Counted from the first letter of the stretch, positions 43,721 through 50,635 are shown. The stretch is DNA of 57,979 nucleotides from Chloroflexota bacterium (GCA_016875735.1 VGOW01000021.1:1-57979), one strand, 5' to 3'. A program made the numbers and translations. The notes: a model not told the origin generated them from the letters alone.

Positions 43721-44314
43721 ATGCCAAGAAGCAGATCGTCGACTCCGAACAAGGCGGATGTAATTGAGGCTGTCTGCGAGGCTTTGCTAAATGGCAATAG
43801 CGCCAAAGCGCGAAAGGTTGCACGATCAGAATATCGTTTTCAGTTCCACGAAAAAGAACAGCGCCAGATTACACCGCTCCAAGCCCTCAATCTGTTCTGG
43901 CGAGATGGTTTTGTTGACCGCTATTCAGGCCAAAGACTTGTTTTTCCCGGCATACTTCGCCTGCTTTCAAAGCGTTTGCCCAAGGAGTTTCCGTATCATC
44001 GAAACTGGAAAATGAGCGAATGCCATATCGCTTACTATGAGTTGTCCCCAACAATTGACCACGTAATGCCTGTAGCACGAGGTGGGCTAGATGACGAGTC
44101 AAATTGGGTAACAACCTCGATGCTTCGCAATTCGGCCAAAGCAAACTGGACGTTGGAAGAACTCGGATGGAAACTCTATCCTGCTGGCAACGTGAAGGTT
44201 TGGGATGGCCTAACGCACCTGTTCATAGAACTTATCGAATCTCAGCCAAATCTCTTGCAGGATAAGAGATTGTCGAATTGGTATAGATTGGCACATCATG
44301 TTTTGCGCACTTGA
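43721..44314 (+). CDS. HNH restriction endonuclease, partner of the methyltransferase
   Basis: This 197-residue protein ends in an HNH domain: TIDHVMPVARGGLDDESNWVTT, with the catalytic His and the Asn of NSAKANWTL. The rest is helical (KARKVARSEYRFQFHEKEQ). Its position 17 bases after a DNA methyltransferase and its size fit a type II restriction enzyme. The base composition is visibly less GC-rich than neighbouring genes, suggesting recent transfer. The recognition site is unknown. EutJ-like coding follows at once. Confidence 0.8.
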   Translation: MPRSRSSTPNKADVIEAVCEALLNGNSAKARKVARSEYRFQFHEKEQRQITPLQALNLFWRDGFVDRYSGQRLVFPGILRLLSKRLPKEFPYHRNWKMSECHIAYYELSPTIDHVMPVARGGLDDESNWVTTSMLRNSAKANWTLEELGWKLYPAGNVKVWDGLTHLFIELIESQPNLLQDKRLSNWYRLAHHVLRT

Positions 44315-44337
44315 CTCTCTCAGGCCCGACTCTTCAC

Positions 44338-45150
44338 ATGAACCCACACCTCGACTCCCTCCTCACCCAAACCGAAAACGCCATGCGCGGCGAGGCCAAC
44401 GGCCACTACCGCGGCCCGGTGCACGTGGGCGTCGATCTGGGCACGGCCTACACCGTCCTCATCGTCCTCGACGAAAATTATCAACCCCTCGCCGGAGAAT
44501 ATCAATTCGCGCAGATTGTGCGCGATGGGTTGGTGGTGGATTTTGTGGGCGCGGTGGCATTGGTGCGGAAGATGAAAGAACGAATCGAAGCGCGGCTGGG
44601 CTTCGCGCTCGAGTCGGCGGCCAGCGGGTATCCGCCGGGCGTGCCATTGGCCGAGGTGCGGGCCACGGGCAACGTCCTCCGCGCCGCCGGATTGGAATGC
44701 ACCGGCTTGCTCGACGAGCCGACGGCGGCGAACAACGTGCTCAAGATCGAAAACGGCGTCATCGTCGATGTGGGCGGCGGCACAACGGGCATCGCAATTC
44801 TCAAAGACGGCAAAGTAGTTTATACTGCCGACGAACCAACGGGCGGCACGCATTTCTCACTGGTCATCGCCGGAGCATTGAACATCCCGTTCGAGCAGGC
44901 CGAAGAGCTGAAAAAGAATCCGGCTGAACAGCCGAGACTGTTTCCGGTGATTCGTCCGGTGATGGAAAAAGTGGGCAGCATCGTGCGGCGGCATATTGCC
45001 GGGCGGGACGTGGACACTATTTATCTCGTCGGCGGCACTTGCGCCTATCCCGGCATCGACTCCGTGATCGCCGAATACACCGGCGTGCGAACCCTTCTGC
45101 CCGGCAACCCGCTCTTTGTGACGCCGCTGGGCATTGCGATGCATAATTGA
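44338..45150 (+). CDS. eutJ: EutJ-like actin-fold chaperone of the microcompartment locus
   Basis: This 270-residue protein has the ASKHA ATPase fold: VGVDLGTAYTVLIVLDENY (phosphate 1), the typical EPTAANNVL, VDVGGGTTGIAIL (phosphate 2) and IYLVGGTCAYPGI (adenosine motif). EutJ homologues are common in ethanolamine and SPU-type microcompartment loci and are thought to assist activation or assembly; the exact role is unproven. ATG 44338 follows the HNH stop by 23 bases. It is the first gene of the second microcompartment block. Confidence 0.88.
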   Translation: MNPHLDSLLTQTENAMRGEANGHYRGPVHVGVDLGTAYTVLIVLDENYQPLAGEYQFAQIVRDGLVVDFVGAVALVRKMKERIEARLGFALESAASGYPPGVPLAEVRATGNVLRAAGLECTGLLDEPTAANNVLKIENGVIVDVGGGTTGIAILKDGKVVYTADEPTGGTHFSLVIAGALNIPFEQAEELKKNPAEQPRLFPVIRPVMEKVGSIVRRHIAGRDVDTIYLVGGTCAYPGIDSVIAEYTGVRTLLPGNPLFVTPLGIAMHN

Positions 45151-45253
45151 GAAGATAGAGGTCAGAAGTCAGAGGTCAGACGACACCAGACTGCTGATTA
45201 CTGACTACTGACTACTGATTACTGATTACTGGTCATCAGCCTCTGGAGACTGC
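45151..45253. repeat. CTGATTACTGACTACTGA quasi-repeat spacer
   Basis: The spacer between the EutJ-like and BMC-T genes is made of AGGTCAGAAGTCAGAGGTCAG and CTGACTACTGATTACTG units. Related text occurs at 24643-24680 and 17152-17178. No gene is seen in it. Confidence 0.6.
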
Positions 45254-45883
45254 ATGGGAGACAAATTTCAACTTCGCTGTTATTCGTATCTCGACCGAAT
45301 GCAGCCGCAGTATGCGGCGTTTGTGGGCACGGTGACGCAAGGCGACTTGCCCACCGAAGGCATGGCCGCGCTGTACATCGAAGTGGCGCCGGGCAATGAA
45401 GTCTTCCGGTTGGTGGATATTGCCGTGAAGGCCACCGAAGCCCGGCCCGGCGCGCAAGTGGTCGAACGCGAATTCGGCATGTTCGAAGTCCACTCGCATT
45501 CGCAGGCCGAAGTGCTGGAGGCCGGGCGCATTGTGCTCGACCGGCTCGAACTCAAGATCGCCGATCGGGTGAAGCCGGAGATCGCTTCCGTTCAAGTCAT
45601 CACCAACATCGATCCATATCAGGCGCAGCTGCTCAACCGCTTCCGCCGCGGCTCCATGCTCGTGCCGGGCGAAACACTGCTGGTGGTGGAGTGCGCCCCC
45701 GCCGCCTACATCAACTACGCTTTCAACGAAGCCGAGAAGGGCGCATCCATCAAACTCATCCACGTTTCGTCGGTGGGGCGGTTTGGCCGCATGTGGCTCT
45801 CCGGCTCCGAGGCCGAGATCATCACGGCCCGCAACGCCGCCGTGAAAGCCATTGATGAACTGGAGGGAGTGAAAGGGAAATGA
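45254..45883 (+). CDS. BMC-T tandem-domain shell protein
   Basis: This 209-residue protein has two BMC domains in tandem. The first is about residues 32-100 (AALYIEVAPGNEVFRLVDIA), the second about 135-205 (TLLVVECAPAAYINYAFNEA, IKLIHVSSVGRFGRMWLSGS). It would form trimers (pseudo-hexamers) with a larger, possibly gated pore in the shell. About 30 residues precede the first domain (FQLRCYSYLDRMQPQYAAF). Its stop overlaps the next ATG. Confidence 0.92.
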   Translation: MGDKFQLRCYSYLDRMQPQYAAFVGTVTQGDLPTEGMAALYIEVAPGNEVFRLVDIAVKATEARPGAQVVEREFGMFEVHSHSQAEVLEAGRIVLDRLELKIADRVKPEIASVQVITNIDPYQAQLLNRFRRGSMLVPGETLLVVECAPAAYINYAFNEAEKGASIKLIHVSSVGRFGRMWLSGSEAEIITARNAAVKAIDELEGVKGK

Positions 45884-46179
45884 AAACCTTCTACACCGAA
45901 CGCGACATCGTTGACATGGCCGCTCGCGGGGTGATGGCGCTGGATGTGGACGACGACGTGGTGCTCACCGATCTGGCCCGCGAAAAGGCGCTGTCGCTCG
46001 GCGTGCGGATCGTTCGGGGGAAGCCGAGTTCCGGCGCGGCGCCCAAACAGTCTGCGCCGATGGCGCAGGATGAGATTGTCGCCAAAGTTAAGTCCGCCGT
46101 CATCGCCCGGCTGGGCAACGACGTGGACGCGGCCCTGCTCGACGCGGTGCTGGCGCGGGTGGCAGCGCAGATCAAATAG
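45880..46179 (+). CDS. EutT-N-like small BMC accessory protein
   Basis: This 99-residue protein begins FYTERDIVDMAARGVMALDV, then VVLTDLAREKALSLGVRIV. This pattern resembles the N-terminal domain of EutT-type cobalamin adenosyltransferases and other small accessory proteins found in BMC loci. The C-terminal half is a single amphipathic helix region (DEIVAKVKSAVIARLG, DAALLDAVLARVAAQI) that would suit an encapsulation peptide. It overlaps the BMC-T stop by 4 bases. It may tie a cargo to the shell; the function is unknown. Confidence 0.75.
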   Translation: MKTFYTERDIVDMAARGVMALDVDDDVVLTDLAREKALSLGVRIVRGKPSSGAAPKQSAPMAQDEIVAKVKSAVIARLGNDVDAALLDAVLARVAAQIK

Positions 46180-46235
46180 CGAATAGCGGTTAGCGATCTG
46201 CTCGCTAACCGTTAACCGCTAACTGCTGACCCTAC

Positions 46236-46553
46236 ATGCTTTTAGGCCGCGTTCTCGGCTCCGCCGTCTGCACCATCAAATATCAAGACCTCGACGGCGT
46301 CAAACTTCTCACCGTTCAGCCACTCAACAAAAAACTGGAGCCGGTGGGCCGGGTTCAAGTGGCCGCCGACGTTGTGCACGCCGGTGTGGGCGATCTGGTG
46401 GTGATGGTGCGGGCGCGCGAAGCCTCGCTCGCCATGCACGGAGTCAAGTTTGTGCCGGTGGATTTGGCCTGCATCGGGGTGGTGGATGAACTGGAGTTGA
46501 AACGGGAGGGGTTCGATTTCGAGTTCCGATCCGGCTTCACCCGGTACACGTGA
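46236..46553 (+). CDS. BMC-P shell vertex protein, copy 2
   Basis: This 105-residue EutN/CcmL-family protein (MLLGRVLGSAVCTIKYQDLDG, LLTVQPLN, DVVHAGVGDLVVMVRAREAS, CIGVVDELEL) has an extra C-terminal tail (GFDFEFRSGFTRYT). It would form vertex pentamers. The spacer upstream has GTTAGCGATCTGCTCGCTAAC, an inverted repeat. It lies between the EutT-N-like gene and the third BMC-P gene. Confidence 0.93.
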   Translation: MLLGRVLGSAVCTIKYQDLDGVKLLTVQPLNKKLEPVGRVQVAADVVHAGVGDLVVMVRAREASLAMHGVKFVPVDLACIGVVDELELKREGFDFEFRSGFTRYT

Positions 46554-46589
46554 ATCGGCGACTGCCCATCGTCTTTCGTCCTTCATCCA

Positions 46590-46859
46590 ATGATCATCGG
46601 CAAAGTCATCGGCACGGTCGTCACCACCATCAGCCACCCGCACTTCAAGAATCGGCGTCTGCTCGCTGTTCAGCCGTTGGCCCTGCCCGGCCAGCCCGAT
46701 GACGGCGATTTTATCGCCCTCGACAATACGCAGGCCGGCATCGGCGACACGGTGCTGGTGAACCGCGAGGGCAACGGCGCGCGGCAGGCGCTCGGCATCC
46801 CCGATGGGTGTGTCATTTCGGTCATCGTCGGCATCGTCGATTCGACTACCCTTCCTTGA
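46590..46859 (+). CDS. BMC-P shell vertex protein, copy 3
   Basis: This 89-residue EutN/CcmL-family protein (MIIGKVIGTVVTTISHPHFKN, LLAVQPLALPG, ALDNTQAGIGDTVLVNREGN, VSVIVG-type strand at the end). It differs clearly from copies 1 and 2, so mixed vertices are possible. Its 3' end overlaps the longer open frame of a truncated response regulator. Confidence 0.93.
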   Translation: MIIGKVIGTVVTTISHPHFKNRRLLAVQPLALPGQPDDGDFIALDNTQAGIGDTVLVNREGNGARQALGIPDGCVISVIVGIVDSTTLP

Positions 46860-46872
46860 CCGTCGTCCCGAT

Positions 46873-47649
46873 TTGTCATTTCTCAATAGTCATTCTACAT
46901 CAGCCCCATCGTCGCACGGCTACGACGTGATCACCGCCTACGAAGGCGAAACCGCCATTCGACTCTGCCGCGCCCAACTGCCGAACCTCGTTCTGCTCGA
47001 CGTGGGCCTGCCCGACATCGACGGCTTCACCATGTGCCGCCGCCTCCGTCAAACGCCCCGCTTCCAACACCTGCCCATCATCTTCGCCACCAAACGCGAT
47101 CGCCGCGCCGACCGCGCCGAAGGCCTCAGCCTCGGCGCCGACGATTTCATCTCCAAACCTTTCGACCTCGACGACCTCTTCCTGCGCGTGCAAAACACCA
47201 TCAGCCGCTCGGCGCGCAATAACCTCACCGACCCGCGCACCGGCCTGCCCGGACTCGAAGTGGTGCGCCAAGAAACCGCGCGAGCCGCAGGCCAGTCCGT
47301 CAACACTTTTCAACTGCGCCACCTCGAACCCCTCCGCGAACTTTACGGCGCCATCGCCGCCACCGAAGTCTTGCGCGCCACCGCGCTACTGCTCAACCCC
47401 ATCATCGAAGAGCTCGGCCTGCCCGACGCCTTTCTGGGCCACGCCGCCGAAGACTCGTTCGTGATCATCTGCCCGGCCGCCAACGCCGCCGATGTGGCCT
47501 GCGCCGCGCTCGACCGTTTCGCCGAGTCCGCGCTTCAGCATTATCCCGACGGCGCGCGCGAGGGCGAGACCGTGCGCGCCCGCGACGCGGACGGCAATGA
47601 GCGAGTCGTGCCCATCGTCGCCCTCCAGTCCAGCCTGCCCTGCCCGTGA
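46873..47649 (+). CDS. N-terminally truncated response regulator with degenerate GGDEF-like domain
   Basis: The translated frame joins a receiver domain partway: GYDVITAYEGETAIRL, phospho-acceptor LLDVGLPDIDGF, lysine in ISKPFDLDDL. The first strand with the acidic pair is missing. It is followed by DPRTGLPGLEVVRQE, where a GGDEF domain would begin, but no GGDEF motif is present (HAAEDSFVIIC at that place), so cyclase activity is unlikely. The open frame upstream runs into the third BMC-P gene; TTG 46873 is the best start. The gene looks cut by insertion of microcompartment DNA. The aldolase GTG overlaps its stop. Confidence 0.6.
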   Translation: MSFLNSHSTSAPSSHGYDVITAYEGETAIRLCRAQLPNLVLLDVGLPDIDGFTMCRRLRQTPRFQHLPIIFATKRDRRADRAEGLSLGADDFISKPFDLDDLFLRVQNTISRSARNNLTDPRTGLPGLEVVRQETARAAGQSVNTFQLRHLEPLRELYGAIAATEVLRATALLLNPIIEELGLPDAFLGHAAEDSFVIICPAANAADVACAALDRFAESALQHYPDGAREGETVRARDADGNERVVPIVALQSSLPCP

Positions 47650-48458
47650 CCGCCGACTCAGAACTGCGCGCCGAGATCGTTCGTGTCGGCAAATTGATGC
47701 ACCAGTTCGAGTTGGTGGATGGGGCCTCGGGCAACATCTCGGCGCGGCTCGACTCGAACCGACTCCTGGCCACGCCCTCCGGTCTGGCCAAAGGCTTCCT
47801 CTCGCCCGAGCAACTGATTGTGGTGGATATGGAGGGGGAACTGATTCCCCCGGCCCCGCCCGGCCTCAAGCCCACTTCCGAATTGCTGATGCACCTCGAG
47901 GCCTACAAGCAGAGGCCGGATGTCAACGGAGTGGTGCACGCCCACCCGATCACGGCGGTGGCCCTGAGCATCGTCGGCATCCCCCTCACCGATTGTGTCA
48001 TCCCGGAATCGGTGATGCTGTTCGGCGCGATTCCCACCACGCCGTACGCCAACCCCTCATCCGCCGAGAATCAGCGCGCGATCTCGGAACTGGTGAAAAC
48101 GCACGATGCCATCGTGCTGGCGTATCACGGCTCACTCACGGTGGGGCCGACGGTGTGGGAGGCGTATCTCAGACTCGAATCGCTGGAGCACACGGCGAAG
48201 ATCATTGCGCAGGCGCGAGTGTTGGGCACAGTGAAGCCCCTGCCGCCGGAGCAGGTGGCCAAAATAATTTCAACACGCCAACAATGGGGGTTCGCCCGCG
48301 CCACCGACGCGGAAGAGTTCTGCAAGTATTGCGGGGTGTGTCATGCGTCGGGCCAGCACCGCGATGAAGAGGCGCTCATCCGCGCGGTGGCCGAAGAAGT
48401 GAAAAACAAATTGCAAGTCTCAAACTTCCAATCTCAAACCTCAAACTCCCAAACCTGA
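47646..48458 (+). CDS. Class II aldolase/adducin protein with Cys cluster and C-terminal encapsulation peptide
   Basis: This 270-residue zinc aldolase of the L-fuculose-/rhamnulose-phosphate family has the phosphate-loop GASGNISARL, the zinc site VVHAHPITAVAL and third ligand in AYHGSLTVG. Such enzymes split ketose phosphates to DHAP and a short aldehyde. After the core come CKYCGVCHASGQH and an amphipathic helix (EEALIRAVAEEVKNKL), a likely encapsulation peptide. The last residues (QVSNFQSQTSNSQT) are read from CAAACCTCAAACTCCC spacer repeat. GTG 47646 overlaps the regulator stop. It may be a second aldehyde source for the microcompartment. Confidence 0.85.
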   Translation: MTADSELRAEIVRVGKLMHQFELVDGASGNISARLDSNRLLATPSGLAKGFLSPEQLIVVDMEGELIPPAPPGLKPTSELLMHLEAYKQRPDVNGVVHAHPITAVALSIVGIPLTDCVIPESVMLFGAIPTTPYANPSSAENQRAISELVKTHDAIVLAYHGSLTVGPTVWEAYLRLESLEHTAKIIAQARVLGTVKPLPPEQVAKIISTRQQWGFARATDAEEFCKYCGVCHASGQHRDEEALIRAVAEEVKNKLQVSNFQSQTSNSQT

Positions 48459-48499
48459 GACCTGCAATCCGCAACCCGCAATCTGCAAACTCCAAACCC
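48459..48499. repeat. CAAACTCC-family spacer before the tRNA promoter
   Basis: Following the aldolase stop, the text GACCTGCAATCCGCAACCCG and CAATCTGCAAACTCCAAACC continues the quasi-repeat that also encodes the end of the aldolase. No other feature is visible before the tRNA promoter. Confidence 0.5.
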
Positions 48500-48528
48500 T
48501 TGCCCATCCAAGATGCGCGTGATACAAT
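48500..48528 (+). promoter_or_regulatory. Promoter of tRNA-Glu
   Basis: TTGCCC (48500-48505), a 17-bp spacer and TACAAT (48523-48528) lie 28 bases before the mature tRNA 5' end. Confidence 0.65.
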
Positions 48529-48555
48529 CTCGCCCGCGTGGAAGGATGGCGCAAC

Positions 48556-48628
48556 GCCCCCATCGTCTAGTGGACTAGGACGCGGCCCTTTCAAGGCCAA
48601 AACCGGGGTTCGAATCCCCGTGGGGGCA
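48556..48628 (+). tRNA. tRNA-Glu (anticodon TTC)
   Basis: A 73-base cloverleaf: acceptor arms GCCCCCA (48556-48562) and TGGGGGC (48621-48627) with discriminator A at 48628; T arm CGGGG-TTCGAAT-CCCCG; anticodon loop CTTTCAA with TTC. CCA is not encoded. Its last nine bases are part of the left attachment repeat of an integrated element, so the insertion leaves the tRNA intact. Confidence 0.93.
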
Positions 48629-48655
48629 CTCTGAAATCTTGGGTAAGAGCATCTT
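48620..48655 (+). other. attL, left 36-bp direct repeat of the integrative element
   Basis: These 36 bases, starting with the last nine of tRNA-Glu and ending AAGAGCATCTT, are identical to 56096-56131. The bases just outside differ on both sides (C/T before, T/G after), which sets the limits. Confidence 0.92.
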
Positions 48656-48677
48656 TGTTTCATGGGAGTGACACAAG

Positions 48678-48926
48678 ATGACCTTACCCAAGCCCCCCAC
48701 TCTCTCGCGTAAGCCCATGCCCGATCTCAAAGACTATATGACCACCGAAGAGGCGGCGAAGGCGCTGGGCTTTCACGTTATCACAGTAAGGCAGATGGTC
48801 AGGGACGGCAAACTCGAAGGAGTGAAACTTGGCCCCGGCTGGCTTGTCTTGCGGAAGTCGGTAACCGATTACAAGAAACGCACCGAGGGCATGAGCAAGA
48901 ACGACCCCCGACGCGGAGAAAAATAG
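48678..48926 (+). CDS. Excisionase/MerR-like HTH protein (recombination directionality factor candidate)
   Basis: This 82-residue protein contains a HTH_17-type DNA-binding domain: YMTTEEAAKALGFHVITVRQ, MVRDGKLEGVKLGPGWLVLR, followed by SVTDYKKRTEG. Such small proteins often direct excision by the partner recombinase. It is the first gene inside attL. In the excised circle it would lie directly downstream of the recombinase gene. ATG 48678 or 48717 (MPDLKDYM) may be the start. Confidence 0.8.
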   Translation: MTLPKPPTLSRKPMPDLKDYMTTEEAAKALGFHVITVRQMVRDGKLEGVKLGPGWLVLRKSVTDYKKRTEGMSKNDPRRGEK

Positions 48927-48962
48927 AAAGCGCGGTGACAGTTGACACGCGCTTTTTGTTTT
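48927..48962 (+). terminator. Terminator of the excisionase-like gene, overlapping the next promoter
   Basis: AAAGCGCG (48927-48934) and CGCGCTTT (48948-48955) form a stem, followed by TTTTTGTTTTG. The loop holds the TTGACA of the following promoter. Confidence 0.75.
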
Positions 48963-48970
48963 GCTATACT
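48942..48970 (+). promoter_or_regulatory. Strong consensus promoter inside the element
   Basis: TTGACA (48942-48947), exactly 17 bases, then TGCTATACT with TATACT at 48965-48970, an extended -10. It drives the genes from 49150 on. Its -35 is in the loop of the preceding terminator hairpin. Confidence 0.8.
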
Positions 48971-49149
48971 GGCATCGCGGCGACGTGACTACGCAAGGCC
49001 GCTTTTCTTTTCGCCCTACTTACATCGCGGTAATGCCACCTTTCCAACTGCATCGCTTCCCCGCCCGGCGGCTCATTGCCGACAAAGAGATGATGGTCAG
49101 AGGGTCAAGAGGGAGCACCGTATCCACCATCGCCCACGAAAGGAGTCTT

Positions 49150-49590
49150 ATGAATTGCTGTCAGTCCGTCATTGGCGGCGAACGATGCAACAAGCCCGCC
49201 GTGTGGCGGCCAATCGCACACGGCGAAAACGGCTCGCCGTTTTCGGTGTACGTGTGCGCCGATTGTCTGCAAAGGCAGACACCGACGAGAGGAGCGAACA
49301 TGCAACCCCCACTAGATGACGAGTTGATCGAAGAGTTGGCTAAGATGCACTCAACGCTACAGATACGCATCCGCCAAAGAAAGGTTGACCATGAAGCATC
49401 TTATCACCGTTTGCGGCTTCGTTGTCGTGGCGCTCGTGTGGCTCACTCCCTTCGTCCAACGTGTGCTCGAGGCCGTGTGGCCTATCGCGGCGGCGGCCAC
49501 CGCCTTAGTTATCGGCGCATCGGCAATCGCCCTCAGCGTGGTCATCATCGGCGCGGCCCTTCGCAGTGTGAAGAACGAAAGGCCGATTGA
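49150..49590 (+). CDS. Cys-containing small protein, hypothetical (3' end uncertain)
   Basis: From ATG 49150 the frame gives MNCCQSVIGGERCNKPAVW and VYVCADCLQRQTP, a possible zinc-binding knuckle, then a helical part from the internal ATG at 49312 (MQPPLDDELIEELAKMHST). AAAGGAG precedes the start. The open frame continues to 49590, but the last about 200 bases lie over the next gene and read like an off-frame shadow. The true protein is probably shorter, or the two parts are separate genes. No function is recognised. Confidence 0.4.
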   Translation: MNCCQSVIGGERCNKPAVWRPIAHGENGSPFSVYVCADCLQRQTPTRGANMQPPLDDELIEELAKMHSTLQIRIRQRKVDHEASYHRLRLRCRGARVAHSLRPTCARGRVAYRGGGHRLSYRRIGNRPQRGHHRRGPSQCEERKAD

Positions 49591-49999
49591 GATCATCCCC
49601 GCTTCGCCCCTCGTGGCCTTCGCCCGAGAAGTGACGGGCATCGCCGATGACGAAAGCCACGATTACCGCTGGGGCGTGGCGGTGATACAGTTCTGCTTCA
49701 TCGGCAACGCGGTCGGCTTCAGCGTGCGACGATTGCAACCCCACATCGAGCGCATCGGGCGGCAAGTGTACGTTGACTTGCTCACCTCGCCCGGCGTGCT
49801 CGTGACAGACAAGGCCGGCACACGCTGGGGGGCCGGTTGGAACTACCCGCGCTTGCGAAACGAAATCAAGCACGGCCTCATCGAACTCCCCTACCCCACC
49901 GGCGATCCGCCCCCTGTGCGCTGGCTACAGCACAGTTCAGCACACACAGCACACACACCCAGCACAGGGGAGATCGTGTACTCCAGTCCGCTTTCCTGA
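49391..49999 (+). CDS. Membrane protein of the element, hypothetical
   Basis: This 202-residue protein has two N-terminal membrane segments (LITVCGFVVVALVWLTPFV and IAAAATALVIGASAIALSVVIIGAAL). A soluble C-terminal part follows with no recognised domain (IERIGRQVYVDLLTSPGVLV, TRWGAGWNYPRLRNEIKHGL). ATG 49391 is taken; a TTG two codons earlier is possible. It lies in the cargo region of the integrative element. Confidence 0.6.
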   Translation: MKHLITVCGFVVVALVWLTPFVQRVLEAVWPIAAAATALVIGASAIALSVVIIGAALRSVKNERPIEIIPASPLVAFAREVTGIADDESHDYRWGVAVIQFCFIGNAVGFSVRRLQPHIERIGRQVYVDLLTSPGVLVTDKAGTRWGAGWNYPRLRNEIKHGLIELPYPTGDPPPVRWLQHSSAHTAHTPSTGEIVYSSPLS

Positions 50000-50049
50000 C
50001 AGGGCGGCGCTATGTAACTCGACACATAGCGCCGCACCCCGAGGCACCC

Positions 50050-50442
50050 ATGAACGAAGACATCACCAAGCGCGGCCCCAAGACAAATAGACGCTACTGC
50101 TTTCGTTGCGCGCGGCCTTCGGGCTTCTCGAATGTCGAATGGCTTTTCGCCGAAGAGGTGACTGTCAACGGCCAACGGGCCTTCAAGATGCGAACTCGCG
50201 CCAGCCGCCCGGTCGTGTGCGACCGTTGCGGCCAGCAGGTAAACAACTTCTACGAAGTCCGACCCGATAGGCCGCCCCTGCGCGTGGAAGTGCTCGAGGC
50301 GCGGGAGCAAGAGCAGTACATCGCGCTCACGATAGGCGTGGCTTGCGGGTGTGTGTTTGGGATGTTCATTGCAGTATTCTTGTGGGAAGGCTTTCTGCGA
50401 TTGCTCAAAGACTTCATGCAGTTCTTCCCATTCTTTCAGTAA
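50050..50442 (+). CDS. Zinc-ribbon plus membrane-helix protein, hypothetical
   Basis: This 130-residue product has two CxxC pairs (YCFRC and VCDRCG, residues about 15 and 60) likely forming a zinc ribbon, then a single membrane segment near the C-terminus (ALTIGVACGCVFGMFIAVFLW). ATG 50050 starts MNEDITKRGPKTNRRY. No function is known; it is cargo of the element. Confidence 0.55.
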   Translation: MNEDITKRGPKTNRRYCFRCARPSGFSNVEWLFAEEVTVNGQRAFKMRTRASRPVVCDRCGQQVNNFYEVRPDRPPLRVEVLEAREQEQYIALTIGVACGCVFGMFIAVFLWEGFLRLLKDFMQFFPFFQ

Positions 50443-50635
50443 AAAGCCATGCAAAACTTGTTGAGCATTTTTCGCGCCGACAATATGACCCCGTCACCGG
50501 AAGCGTCAAATTTCCGGCGCGCTAAAACACGGCTATTTCTCAGTGGCGGGCGCTTTCTGCGCGCGGTACACATGGCGGCGGTAACGGCGTCTGGCTTCAA
50601 TGTGGAACTGATATATACTGTCGGTGGAGGCAATC

